Below are positions 7,753 through 16,387 of a stretch of DNA of 64,000 bases, one piece after another; position 1 is the first letter of the stretch, and the number at the start of each line of letters is the position of its first letter. The notes below the pieces were generated by a model. The model saw only the letters and a program-made list of their open reading frames with translations, was not told where the DNA came from and did no database searches. Location: the NCBI GenBank assembly GCA_903828955.1, contig CAIKOA010000031.1:1-64000 (forward strand), written 5' to 3'. A program made the position numbers and the translations under genes. The stretch is from an uncultured Microcaldota archaeon. Its GTDB lineage: Archaea; Micrarchaeota; Micrarchaeia; Anstonellales; Bilamarchaeaceae.

Positions 7753-9858
7753 ATGAAGTTCGAGCAAAGGGAAACCCAGAAGCAGGATAAATTGGATATT
7801 TCAAGAATTAAGAAAATTAAGGTTGTCAAGCCCGGCTTTAAGCCGGAATCCGAAACAAGGCCGCACTCTCACTTCTGGATGAAGGTTGGGGCGCTCGCAT
7901 TCAGCGCATTTCTCGCCGCGGCGCCTTTAGCCGCAAAGCACAAGAGGGCGCATGAAAGCGCGCCTGTGGAAAAGCCTGCGGCGGTGCAGGTGGATGCGGA
8001 TGCCGGCCCTCCGCAAGAGGCATCTCCGCAGCCTCCGGCAGAAACGAATGAGGCGGACGCCGGAGTCGGGCAGCCAATTTCTGCGGCAAACGGGCAAACC
8101 GAGGATGATTTCTTCTCGAAAATGTATTCCAACGGAGAAATTTTTGGATTTGATGCAGGGGCGGCTCCCGAAGAGCAGCCCAAAACGGATGAAGGGCACA
8201 TCTTCAGCCACAACCTGATTTTCCCGGCTCTTCCAAAAAGAGTGAGCCAATACACGGACCCTTCGCTCTCGCAGTTTTCCGATACTGTGAAGATAAACGG
8301 GCAGCCAAGGGAAATAAACCTGGAGAATAACTTCGATATCGGCGCAAACCTGGTCGGAAACGAGGCGGGAAACGCAGTATTCGGAAGCGCAAGGTATAGG
8401 GACCTTGCCCGCCTTGACACAGGAATGATAGCCTGGTTCGGGAACCAGATGGTGCCTTTTGGAAGGGTCGGGGTGAGCCCGTACATGAACATCTGGAGAT
8501 TCAAGCTGGGCTATTATGGAAGCGCGGCTTTCCTTGGAAACATGCCTTCCTACGTATATAGTTCGCATTCGGTGGGAGTCGGGTATTCCCAGCCTATCGG
8601 GGAGAATTTCAAGCTCAGGATGGGGGGAGTGATAGGAGGGGCGCTCTCCTACCCGGTCTGGGATGACACGTATTTCAACCTGAGCGTGGGGCTTTCCATG
8701 GAGATTTACAAGATGTTCCTCCTTTACGGGGTTCCGAGCTTCTATTTTGCGGCGGACGACCCGATCAAGACGGCATACGCAGGGTATTACAGGCCGAAAT
8801 TCCAGGACGTGGAAGTCGGGGCGCAGGTCGCATTGAAGGAATACACGATACGCGCATTTGCGGACATCGGATTGATCGGAGACGATTATGGAATTTACAA
8901 CAAGTACGGAGTGAGGGGAACGAGGACGTTCAGCGTAAAGGACAATGTGGAAGTGGACCTGTGGGTCTCTTTGGGTGCGACGCAGTGGTCAGAGCAGCTT
9001 AGCGGCAGGTTTGATCCGTTGATAATGGCAGGGGCGACCCTTGTGATTGGAGGGCAATACGTGAACTCCACAAATACCGTGAACTACTCCCATGCGCAGG
9101 ACATGACGTGGGAGCAGGCAAAAACCGACAAGCCGGATTCGGCGCACCCGGGGCCATATGCGTTCGGGCATTCCGGAGACCCGTATTATGATGTGCCGAT
9201 AAACGAGACAAAGGCGAGGATATTGAATTCCGGGAGCTTTGACCAATTCAAGAATTCGTATGGAAACAGCCTCTCCCAGGACGAAGTGATAGTGAGGGCA
9301 AGGTTCCTTGGGGCGTTCCTGGAAAGGGTTGCATATGCGAACGGCGCATATGATGCGATGACGAACGGGAACATATTCGACAGCGAAGTGAAGCGCATTG
9401 CGGGAGCGGATGATGAACTAATCTTCCAATACATGAAGAGCTACGTGAACTGGTATAGCACGCACAGCTCTAAGGACCCGCTTCCGGACAACCTTAAGAA
9501 CGGGATTGCGGTTTGCGCGGGAATCCACTGGCTGATGGCGGAGTTCATGAGGGCAAACGGAGTGGATGCGGTTGTAAGGCAGGTAAGCACTCCAGAAGGG
9601 ATGCACGTCATTGCCATTGCGAAGCTAAAGGACAGGGCGGTTCTCGTGGATTACGGAGATACCCTCGAGGCATCCGATGTCGACCATGCAATGCAGCTCT
9701 ATGGGCAGATGAACGGGGCGCCGACCTTCGAATCGCAGACATTCGGAAAGAAAGGATACATGGGTACCGAGGTCACGCCCGCAGGAAGGCTCCTGCACGG
9801 AGTTGTGGGATGGGATAACGCGGATATCGTGAAGGAGGATTACCTCGGAGTAAAGTAA
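7753..9858 (+). CDS. Beta-barrel-like plus transglutaminase-like envelope protein
   Basis: 701 residues. The start is the ATG at 7753; the in-frame GTG nine bases upstream is part of the Shine-Dalgarno GGTGAAGGAG. Residues 1-38 are charged, 39-58 form a single hydrophobic segment, then comes a Pro/Ala-rich linker. Residues about 180-440 consist of short strands with alternating polar and nonpolar residues and many Gly/Tyr/Trp (HSVGVGYSQP, KLRMGGVIGGAL, VEVDLWVSLGATQW), the look of an outer-membrane beta-barrel. Residues about 570-650 look like a transglutaminase/cysteine-protease core with Cys588 (AVCAGIHWL), His618 (GMHVIA) and Asp633 (VDYGD). The barrel call comes from pattern only. Confidence 0.6.
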   Translation: MKFEQRETQKQDKLDISRIKKIKVVKPGFKPESETRPHSHFWMKVGALAFSAFLAAAPLAAKHKRAHESAPVEKPAAVQVDADAGPPQEASPQPPAETNEADAGVGQPISAANGQTEDDFFSKMYSNGEIFGFDAGAAPEEQPKTDEGHIFSHNLIFPALPKRVSQYTDPSLSQFSDTVKINGQPREINLENNFDIGANLVGNEAGNAVFGSARYRDLARLDTGMIAWFGNQMVPFGRVGVSPYMNIWRFKLGYYGSAAFLGNMPSYVYSSHSVGVGYSQPIGENFKLRMGGVIGGALSYPVWDDTYFNLSVGLSMEIYKMFLLYGVPSFYFAADDPIKTAYAGYYRPKFQDVEVGAQVALKEYTIRAFADIGLIGDDYGIYNKYGVRGTRTFSVKDNVEVDLWVSLGATQWSEQLSGRFDPLIMAGATLVIGGQYVNSTNTVNYSHAQDMTWEQAKTDKPDSAHPGPYAFGHSGDPYYDVPINETKARILNSGSFDQFKNSYGNSLSQDEVIVRARFLGAFLERVAYANGAYDAMTNGNIFDSEVKRIAGADDELIFQYMKSYVNWYSTHSSKDPLPDNLKNGIAVCAGIHWLMAEFMRANGVDAVVRQVSTPEGMHVIAIAKLKDRAVLVDYGDTLEASDVDHAMQLYGQMNGAPTFESQTFGKKGYMGTEVTPAGRLLHGVVGWDNADIVKEDYLGVK

Positions 9859-9865
9859 ATTTTTT

Positions 9866-10255
9866 CTATTTTTTATTATTTTTCTTCTTGTAAACGCTCA
9901 GCTCATGGAGGAGCGGAAGGCTGAGCAATCCGAAGGGAAGGGAGAAAATTATAGCAGCGGCAAGAAGCGGGCGCATTATTTTCCTTCCCTTATCATATTT
10001 GAAGGAGAGGGTGCTTCCGCAAATCACGAAAAGGAGGGCAAGGGTAAGGAACAAGGGAGGTTCGTAAGCCCAACGCCTCCCGACTATGAATAGCGGGAAT
10101 ACTATTATCGCCCCCAGCCCGGCGGTGCAGAGGGCATTAAGGAATGCAGCGTGCTCCGCGCCCCCGAGGCGCAATGCGAGGGCATCAAGGAATCTGCCGA
10201 TTGAAGAACCATGGGCCTGGTTTACCTTTTTTGTGAAGAATGCGTCAAAATCCAA
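9866..10255 (-). CDS. Small membrane protein, unknown
   Basis: 129 residues with three to four hydrophobic segments and a lysine/asparagine-rich end (YKKKNNKK). The N-terminal part (DAFFTKKVNQAHG) is amphipathic. No conserved motif is recognised. It is convergent with the barrel-like gene, only 7 bases between the stops. Confidence 0.6.
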   Translation of the reverse strand: MDFDAFFTKKVNQAHGSSIGRFLDALALRLGGAEHAAFLNALCTAGLGAIIVFPLFIVGRRWAYEPPLFLTLALLFVICGSTLSFKYDKGRKIMRPLLAAAIIFSLPFGLLSLPLLHELSVYKKKNNKK

Positions 10256-10393
10256 TCAAATCATGCTCCGGATGTGAAAACTGCCCTGCCGTTTAAGGAA
10301 AGAATGGGGAGAAAATATAAATGCTTAACTAAATCCGATTGGAGCTAAGAGAATAAATAGAAATAGAAGAAAAATAAGAAAATGAAAAAGAAC

Positions 10394-10588
10394 TCAGATT
10401 TTCTCTACGTTTTCTGCCTTTGGCCCGCGGTCTCCGGCAACAACTTCGAATTTAACCTTGTCCCCTTCGCGGATTCTGGTTCCCGCCGCAAGGCCGCTTT
10501 CGTGCACAAAGTATTCTTTCCCGTCATCTCCGGAAATGAATCCGAAGCGCTTGCTCACATTGAAAAATTTTACAGTTCCTTCTGCCAT
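10394..10588 (-). CDS. cspA: Cold-shock-domain protein
   Basis: 64 residues, the usual length of CspA proteins. The start is GTVKFFNVSKRFGFIS, with RNP1 as KRFGFIS and RNP2 as YFVHES, so all nucleic-acid-binding aromatic positions are kept. It binds single-stranded RNA/DNA and melts structure. CspA is a bacterial family that is patchy in archaea, so transfer is likely. A Shine-Dalgarno GGTG lies nine bases before the ATG. With the DEAD-box helicase at 26.9 kb it gives this genome a bacterial-style RNA-unfolding set. Confidence 0.95.
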   Translation of the reverse strand: MAEGTVKFFNVSKRFGFISGDDGKEYFVHESGLAAGTRIREGDKVKFEVVAGDRGPKAENVEKI

Positions 10589-10691
10589 TGTCTACACCAT
10601 TTGTGTTGTTTTATCTTTCATAGCTCTTATAACCTTTCCTTTTTTGGTTTTTAGCCAAAAGGGCTATAATTCTAACCTTCCATTTCCCCCC

Positions 10692-11321
10692 ATGGCTGAA
10701 AAATCTGGCCTGGACAAGGCAATCTCCTATGTTGGAATTCTTGTAAGCGTTGTTGGAATACTTCTGACGGTTTTCTTCTTCTTCATTTTGAACGGGTTGA
10801 TTGATGGAATCCACAGCTCTGCAATTGCGGAGGTGGATTCCGCGATCGGGATAATGCAGGATGTTGGCGTAATCGTGGACGGGACCGCGAACTCCGTTGA
10901 TTCTTTCAGCTCGTTTGCGCAGAACGCATCCGGGGCAATGAATGAGACCGCGAGCGCGGTTGAGGGGATGAGCACCGCGATGAATGCGCTTGCAACCGGG
11001 GTTTCTTCAATCCCGCTCATGCCCGGGGACGTGTCGGGCGCATTGCATGACTCCGCAAGCCAGATACGGGATACCGCAGATTATATGAAGGAGACCTCTT
11101 TTTCGATGCAGAACGTATCCGGGAATGCGATTTCCACTGCGACAGGGGTCCAGCAATTGAAAGAGGACGTGCACACGAATATTGCGGCATTGGAGCAGGC
11201 GAAGAGGCAGATAGATGATATGCATACTACCGCGCAAATTGCGCTTATCCTGGGTACGGTGCTCATTGTGCTCGTATTCATACTGAACGGGATGAATTTC
11301 TACAAGCAATTGAAAGAATAA
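10692..11321 (+). CDS. Membrane protein with long helical ectodomain
   Basis: 209 residues from the ATG at 10692. Hydrophobic segments at about residues 10-35 and 180-203 flank a 140-residue Ser/Ala/Asp-rich helical region with a heptad-like pattern (AIGIMQDVGVIVDGTANSVD, ALEQAKRQIDDM), similar in style to the helical hairpins of methyl-accepting sensors or membrane fusion proteins. It is divergent from cspA, with a TATA-like CTTATAACC near 10625. No known family. Confidence 0.65.
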   Translation: MAEKSGLDKAISYVGILVSVVGILLTVFFFFILNGLIDGIHSSAIAEVDSAIGIMQDVGVIVDGTANSVDSFSSFAQNASGAMNETASAVEGMSTAMNALATGVSSIPLMPGDVSGALHDSASQIRDTADYMKETSFSMQNVSGNAISTATGVQQLKEDVHTNIAALEQAKRQIDDMHTTAQIALILGTVLIVLVFILNGMNFYKQLKE

Positions 11322-11385
11322 GGGATGCGCGGCTGAACGCTGTGAAAAAAAGTGTTTAAATACGTATCCCACATAGTATGTTATC

Positions 11386-12678
11386 GTGAAATGGAAATTC
11401 TGGAAGGGGAAGGAAGAGGCGCCCAAAAAGCCGGGAAACGGGCCAGGCAGGTTTGGGAAGGCCGAGGACAAGCCCGCACCTGAAGAGCTGCTTAGGAGGA
11501 ATCTGCGGGAAGAGATGGCGAAGGTGAATATGCGGCTGTTCTACCTGGGCAGCGGCGAACCCGAAAAGGAAAATGCGCTCCGGGAAAGGGCAGACCAACT
11601 GAGCGGGCAGGTAGAGGAAATTGAAGGAAAGAGGGGCGGATTAAGCAGGGGGGAAGAGCGCGCGGACACAATCAGATGGATTGAAGCCGCGGAAGAGGCC
11701 ATGAAACAGATAAAGGCGGAGCGCCCGCAAAAAGAACCCCGGCAGATCGAGTCGGACCTGCGTTTTGAACGCATTCAAAGGAGGCACGAAAAAATCGATC
11801 TTGACGAAGATGCGCTTGTGCGCTTTTTTGCATCGGGAGATGCCTATTGCAACCGCGGCCCGTTCCTGCAGCTTGCAAAGTTCCATGAACTTTTGGAAAA
11901 CGGCCCGGATGCAAAAAGAATAGAAAAACGGATAAAGAAAAAGGCGCGCAAGCTCGCAAAGAAAGAGCGCGGAAAAGAGGCGGCGAAGAATTTTGAAAAG
12001 GATTATGGAATAACCAACGTAATGTTTGCATGCCAGCATATGCCGGCGAGGGAGGTGGAAACCCTCCTGCACCAAGATGAGGAATACGAATCCAAATATA
12101 TGCAGGATGCGCTCTGGAGGCAGGTGATGTGCAGGGGCAGGGACGAGGGGCTATACGCCCAGGGGGTCGAGGGTGAAAAATCCGGGCTTTTGCGCCTCGT
12201 AAACATAATTCTTGAGGGAAGGATCCGCTTTGGGATGTACGGCACGCTGACCGAGACCCTGGGCAGGACCGACCCGGTCGTATCGGAAGCGGGCTCATAT
12301 GGGCCGTACTATGTGGTGATAGGGGGTGTATGCGGCGATATGGTCAAGCCTAGCCCCGAAAGAGGCTATATCATACCTGAAGAATTGCACTCCGCTTACC
12401 TTGTTCCGAGAGACTCTGAAAAAAAGATGGTAACCGAGGCGGTTTTCAGAGGGGTGGAACTTGGGATTGTAACCGAGGGCGAAGCGGTTGGGGCACTTGC
12501 CAGGCTCATAACTTATCAGGAATTCGTTGATGCGCCATATGGGGTTTTTGATTTTGTGTTCAGGGAAAAGGCAACCCTTTCTGAAAACCCTTCTGAAGAA
12601 GAGCGGGCGGCCCGGGAGTTCTTCTCTAAAAATGCAAAGGAAATGGAAGGCCGGCTTTCCCGCCCTGCGGGAAATTGA
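11386..12678 (+). CDS. Unknown helical protein
   Basis: 430 residues starting at a GTG (11386) placed 25 bases after TTTAAATA (11355-11362), consistent with leaderless initiation. The N-terminal 60 residues are basic and Pro/Gly-rich, residues about 40-170 are predicted coiled coil (REEMAKVNMRLFYL, RADQLSGQVEEIEGK), and the C-terminal half is mixed alpha/beta without a recognised motif. Probably cytoplasmic. Function unknown. Confidence 0.65.
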   Translation: MKWKFWKGKEEAPKKPGNGPGRFGKAEDKPAPEELLRRNLREEMAKVNMRLFYLGSGEPEKENALRERADQLSGQVEEIEGKRGGLSRGEERADTIRWIEAAEEAMKQIKAERPQKEPRQIESDLRFERIQRRHEKIDLDEDALVRFFASGDAYCNRGPFLQLAKFHELLENGPDAKRIEKRIKKKARKLAKKERGKEAAKNFEKDYGITNVMFACQHMPAREVETLLHQDEEYESKYMQDALWRQVMCRGRDEGLYAQGVEGEKSGLLRLVNIILEGRIRFGMYGTLTETLGRTDPVVSEAGSYGPYYVVIGGVCGDMVKPSPERGYIIPEELHSAYLVPRDSEKKMVTEAVFRGVELGIVTEGEAVGALARLITYQEFVDAPYGVFDFVFREKATLSENPSEEERAAREFFSKNAKEMEGRLSRPAGN

Positions 12679-12688
12679 AAAATGAGCC

Positions 12689-13480
12689 CTATTTCCTTAG
12701 TTTTAGCAGAATGAGAAGCATGGCCGAAAGGATTAGCGCGGAGAATGCGCAGGGCGGAATCTGGTTCTGGGGCGCAGCCTGAGAAGTTGGCTGCGTGGGC
12801 TGGGAGGGCGCCTCTGGCTGGAAAGCGGAAACGTTCGCAACGCAGGTGCGGGAAACTATCCTTCCTTCTTGGCAGGAGATGGGCGCGCAGGAGCTGTTTA
12901 TGCACTGCTCGTTTTGCGCGCATTCGGAATCCGCAATGCAGTTTACGCATGCGTGCTCGGAGGGATATGAGCCGGAAGGGCAGGAAAGGGGAACGCAAAG
13001 GAAGGAGCTGCATTTTTCATTTAGGGGGCAATCGGAATTCTGATGGCACTGGTAAGGGATGCAGGTGTGGTTTTGCGCATACGCATTTGTGCAGGAATAG
13101 GAAATGCAGGAATTTCCGCTGCATTTTTTATCAGTGGGGCAGGCGGAATCATTCAGGCATTCCACCTGCACGCAGGAATGGGCCTTTGGAATTGAGGTTT
13201 CGTTGCAGCTCAATTTCTGGCATAGGTATCCCTTGCAATAACGGTCAGGGGCGCAATCCTTGGAAGCCTTGCATTCAACATTAAGGCAGGCGTATTCCTT
13301 GCAGATTTGAAGGCTGCCGCAATCCGCATCCCCCTTGCATTCCACCTGGGCGCATAAGTTGCCTATGCAGGCAACTTGCGAACCGCAATCAGAGTCTTTT
13401 TCGCATGGGTCCCCTATTTCAAGGGAAAAGGAAACGCTGAAGGATAGGAAGAATAGAAGGAAAAACTGCGCCTTTCCCAT
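12689..13480 (-). CDS. Surface protein with cysteine-knot repeats
   Basis: 263 residues: signal peptide (1-20), about eight repeats of roughly 25 residues with the pattern 'C..DSDC....C....C' (EKDSDCGSQVACIGNLC, KGDADCGSLQICKEYAC), a Pro/Gln linker and a C-terminal membrane anchor (240-260) followed by KLRK. The repeats resemble Dickkopf-like disulfide modules and occur again in the two 1024-residue surface proteins at 45-52 kb. A disulfide-stabilised stalk or adhesin is likely. Confidence 0.8.
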   Translation of the reverse strand: MGKAQFFLLFFLSFSVSFSLEIGDPCEKDSDCGSQVACIGNLCAQVECKGDADCGSLQICKEYACLNVECKASKDCAPDRYCKGYLCQKLSCNETSIPKAHSCVQVECLNDSACPTDKKCSGNSCISYSCTNAYAQNHTCIPYQCHQNSDCPLNEKCSSFLCVPLSCPSGSYPSEHACVNCIADSECAQNEQCINSSCAPISCQEGRIVSRTCVANVSAFQPEAPSQPTQPTSQAAPQNQIPPCAFSALILSAMLLILLKLRK

Positions 13481-13542
13481 GAAATATGCTCTTACTGCAA
13501 TAATTATTAACCTTCCATGCGTTTAAGGAAGCAGGTGAAAAA

Positions 13543-13848
13543 ATGGGAATGATACAGGAATTCAAGGACTTCTTGCAGGAATACAAGGTTATGGGGCTTG
13601 CGGTCGCGTTCATTATGGCAGTTGCGGCAACAACGCTCGTGCAATCGCTCGTAAACAATATCATTATGCCAATCGTGGGGGCGGTAATACCCGGAGGGGA
13701 CTGGCAGACTGCGACATTTATGATCGGGGCGATAAAGATAGGGTGGGGCGCGTTCCTCGGAGCCTTAATCAACTTCATAATACTGGCATTCGTGGTGTTC
13801 TTAATCGCGAAGATGCTGTTTAAGGAGGAAAAAGTGGCCAAAAAATAA
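13543..13848 (+). CDS. mscL: Large-conductance mechanosensitive channel MscL
   Basis: 101 residues: amphipathic N-terminal helix (EFKDFLQEYKVMGLAVAFI), first membrane helix with the conserved 'NxxxMPxxG' region (NNIIMPIVGAVI), a short loop, second membrane helix and a lysine-rich C-terminus. It opens on membrane stretch and releases solutes after osmotic downshock. The length is somewhat below the usual bacterial 130-140 because the periplasmic loop and C-terminal helix are short. Shine-Dalgarno GGTGA precedes the ATG. Confidence 0.93.
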   Translation: MGMIQEFKDFLQEYKVMGLAVAFIMAVAATTLVQSLVNNIIMPIVGAVIPGGDWQTATFMIGAIKIGWGAFLGALINFIILAFVVFLIAKMLFKEEKVAKK

Positions 13849-13919
13849 TTTTATTTTTATTTTTCAGTCTTGTTTTCCCAAAAACAAATTCTTATAAAAC
13901 CAAAAGAAGTAGAAAGCGC

Positions 13920-14531
13920 ATGGCAAAGGAGAAGCCAACTCCGTATCTGGGCCTCAACAAAGGCCGCGCAGAAGCATTAACCGACGGCATTTTCGCATTC
14001 GCAATGACGCTGCTGGTTTTGGGGATTGACGTCCCGGCGCGTGCCGCGGCAACCCAGACTTCGGATATGGTTTCGAAAATCCTTCAGGACATTTACCCGG
14101 ACATCAGCCACTATTTGATTGCATTCGTAATGCTCGCTTCCTTCTGGATGCTCCACCACAGGTGCTATGACAGATTGAAGGCGATAAACAGGAAATTGCT
14201 CTGGATGAATGTTGCTACTCTCATGTTCATCGCATTAATTCCCTTTTCAACCGACCTTGCGGATGATTATGTGACAATCCCGCTTGCGGGGATCGTTTTC
14301 TCGGTGAATATGCTGATTGTGGGAACCCTCCTGTATTCGCAATGGAGCTATGCGGCAGGGAATAAGCAACTGATATCCGAAGAGGTAACCCAGGAAGAAG
14401 TGCGCACGGTGAAAAGAAGGATGATGATAATGCCGGGAATCGCAATCATAGCAATCGCCCTGGCAGCACTTGGATTCCCCTGGACGGTATTGATCTACAT
14501 GATTGCTCCGGTTGCCTTTGCAATTTTTTAG
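13920..14531 (+). CDS. TMEM175-like potassium channel (DUF1211)
   Basis: 203 residues with about five to six membrane helices. The family signature in the first helix, usually R..aFSDgvFAiamTLLvL, is here RAEALTDGIFAFAMTLLVL: the Asp is kept while FS is replaced by LT. Also present is the conserved HHRCYDRLKAINR loop. Prokaryotic TMEM175 proteins are potassium channels. It follows mscL by 71 bases with its own TATA-like CTTATAAA (13890-13897), so osmotic and ion homeostasis genes sit side by side. Confidence 0.88.
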   Translation: MAKEKPTPYLGLNKGRAEALTDGIFAFAMTLLVLGIDVPARAAATQTSDMVSKILQDIYPDISHYLIAFVMLASFWMLHHRCYDRLKAINRKLLWMNVATLMFIALIPFSTDLADDYVTIPLAGIVFSVNMLIVGTLLYSQWSYAAGNKQLISEEVTQEEVRTVKRRMMIMPGIAIIAIALAALGFPWTVLIYMIAPVAFAIF

Positions 14532-14534
14532 AAT

Positions 14535-14723
14535 TCAATCCATTGCCCTGTAGCAATTTGAGCCGCAGGGGTAAATTTTTCTTTCAAGTTCCAGCATTTT
14601 CAGTTCCGCATCTATGTGGAGAAGCCCCGCCTTGAGCTCTCCTTCAAGCTGGTGCGCATTTACCGCTTTTCCGGATTTGATTAGATTGTAAATTTGGGTG
14701 CGCAGATGCGCTTCCTTGCCCAT
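14535..14723 (-). CDS. Small winged-helix-like protein
   Basis: 62 residues from MGKEAHLRTQIYNLIK; longer starts add a hydrophobic stretch that does not belong to the fold. Helix pattern LRTQIYNLIKSGKAVNAHQL, LLHIDAELKMLELERKI suggests a compact winged helix. Two cysteines near the end (PCGSNC) could bind metal. Function unknown; the gene is convergent with the channel gene. Confidence 0.5.
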   Translation of the reverse strand: MGKEAHLRTQIYNLIKSGKAVNAHQLEGELKAGLLHIDAELKMLELERKIYPCGSNCYRAMD

Positions 14724-15005
14724 GTGCAAAAAATAGCAGGAAAGGAATAAAACCATAGCGGCAGAATTAGGCAATTATCCATGCATTGGCGCTTTAATGC
14801 GGTTCAGTGGGCAAGGGTCAAAAAGAGTGGCTTATAATGTTTTTAAAAGTGGGAATACGTGCAAGCACTTCAGACGTCAGTTTTACCAGAAAAGCACTCC
14901 TTTATATATTAGTCCATGCATAGTATATATTGCGAACTGCAATCGGTTTTTGATTTAGCGGGAAAATAGTGAAGTCTGCTTTCGCAAACAAAGGATCTGA
15001 GAAAA

Positions 15006-15176
15006 ATGGCATCACTGGATATATTGCTGAAAGAAGGGGAAGACTTCCCATACGAGCTCACCCAGCGTGACAAGGACAAGTTGAAGAGGGACTTGCTGCG
15101 CAAGATAAGGGTCAGCCTCAGCCTTAAATCCAGGGATAAGATAGAAATAAACCTTTCCCAAAGGGGCATGGATTAA
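15006..15176 (+). CDS. Short basic protein, unknown
   Basis: 56 residues, highly charged (TQRDKDKLKRDLLRKIRV), starting at the ATG at 15006 after AGGATCTGAG. TATA-like TTTATATATT lies at 14891-14900, leaving a leader of about 85 bases. The codon pattern is sensible, but with no family match this remains a probable rather than certain gene. Confidence 0.5.
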   Translation: MASLDILLKEGEDFPYELTQRDKDKLKRDLLRKIRVSLSLKSRDKIEINLSQRGMD

Positions 15177-15254
15177 TTCTAATTTTTTATATTTGAAAAG
15201 TTCCCGTATTTTGCACCCATTTAGAAGGGGGCCTGCGCGGCAAAAGCAATTAAA

Positions 15255-15620
15255 ATGTTAGAGCAGAATGCAAAAAGCATGGGAATGAAAAGATTGGCGA
15301 TTGCCATTGTAATTGGCATGCTTGCCGGCATTTTTTGCGCTTATGGAACAACTGTGGCAAATGTGCCCGGGCTCGTAATGACCATGCCACTTCTTGCAAT
15401 GATTTTCTACAATAGGCTCATTATCGGGCTTACGGTGGGGCTTGCAGGGGGAGTCATCCTTGTAAAAGGAAAGATGCTGAATGCGGCTCTGAGGGGGGTA
15501 GTCCTGGGGGCGATAGTAAGCATAGGAATCTCCTTCAATGGGGGCGGAGAACTCCTAATCCTGTTTGGGATGGTTTATGGGCTGGTTGCGGACCTGCTTG
15601 CAACCAAGTTTGGGGATTAA
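15255..15620 (+). CDS. Small glycine-rich membrane protein
   Basis: 121 residues with four hydrophobic segments rich in Gly (GMLAGIFCAYG, GLTVGLAGGVILVKG, VLGAIVSIGISF, FGMVYGLVADLL). The segments look like two similar halves, as in small transport or scaffold proteins. No known family is named. Confidence 0.65.
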   Translation: MLEQNAKSMGMKRLAIAIVIGMLAGIFCAYGTTVANVPGLVMTMPLLAMIFYNRLIIGLTVGLAGGVILVKGKMLNAALRGVVLGAIVSIGISFNGGGELLILFGMVYGLVADLLATKFGD

Positions 15621-15638
15621 AACCCAAACCCCATTTCC

Positions 15639-16352
15639 TTATTTTTTCATGTATGCGCCGGTAATTATTACGTCTTCAGTAGGCCAGTCGTCACTGCCGC
15701 CATTTGTCGAGGTTTCCACGGATTTTATCGCATTCACCGTGTCCATTCCGGAAACCACCTTTCCAAAGACCGCATAGCCGTCGTTTCCAGGGGCATAGTC
15801 CAGGAAAGAGTTGTCTGCGACGTTAATGAAGAACTGGGAGGTTGCGGAATTCGGGGCGTTTGTGCGCGCCATTGCGACCGTTCCTATTCCGTTGTGCAAT
15901 CCGTTATTGGATTCGAGCTTAATCGGCGCGTGGGTATCCTTCTCAGTCCCGTCCGGGGTAAATCCTCCTCCCTGGATCATGAAATTGCTTATTACGCGGT
16001 GGAAAATCGTCCCGTTGTAGAAGCCTTCGTTCACATAGGTTACGAAATTCGCGACCGTGATGGGCGCTTTTGCGCGGTTTAGCTCAATTTCTATGTTTCC
16101 CTTTGTCGTTTCAAGCACTGCGATTTCTTTCATTTCGTTTTCACCCGTATTCATATTTTCAGATGCCGCGGGGCTTTCCGTGTTTGCGGAATTTGCCGGG
16201 CCTGCGCCGGAATTCTGTGGAATGATCTTGATTACTTCCCCAGTTTGTTCCGAAATTGCCTCCTTAGGGGCAAGAACCCCTGAGAAAACAACCGCAAGAA
16301 GGAGAACTATAACTCCCCCGAACACAAGCAACGCTAAATCTGATTGTTTCAT
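15639..16352 (-). CDS. Exported cyclophilin-type peptidyl-prolyl isomerase
   Basis: 237 residues from the ATG at 16352. The N-terminal membrane anchor (residues 6-28) and a Ser/Ala/Asn linker precede a complete cyclophilin domain (about 75-236) with FHRVISNFMIQGG (catalytic Arg), AMARTNAPNSATSQFFIN and YAVFGKVVSGMDTVNAI. It catalyses proline isomerisation of exported proteins outside the membrane. Its neighbour upstream on the same strand, 35 bases away, is another exported protein, suggesting a small envelope-folding locus. Confidence 0.9.
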   Translation of the reverse strand: MKQSDLALLVFGGVIVLLLAVVFSGVLAPKEAISEQTGEVIKIIPQNSGAGPANSANTESPAASENMNTGENEMKEIAVLETTKGNIEIELNRAKAPITVANFVTYVNEGFYNGTIFHRVISNFMIQGGGFTPDGTEKDTHAPIKLESNNGLHNGIGTVAMARTNAPNSATSQFFINVADNSFLDYAPGNDGYAVFGKVVSGMDTVNAIKSVETSTNGGSDDWPTEDVIITGAYMKK

Positions 16353-16387
16353 GGGCAGGTATTTCCTAAAGAAGGATTTTAAAGGCT

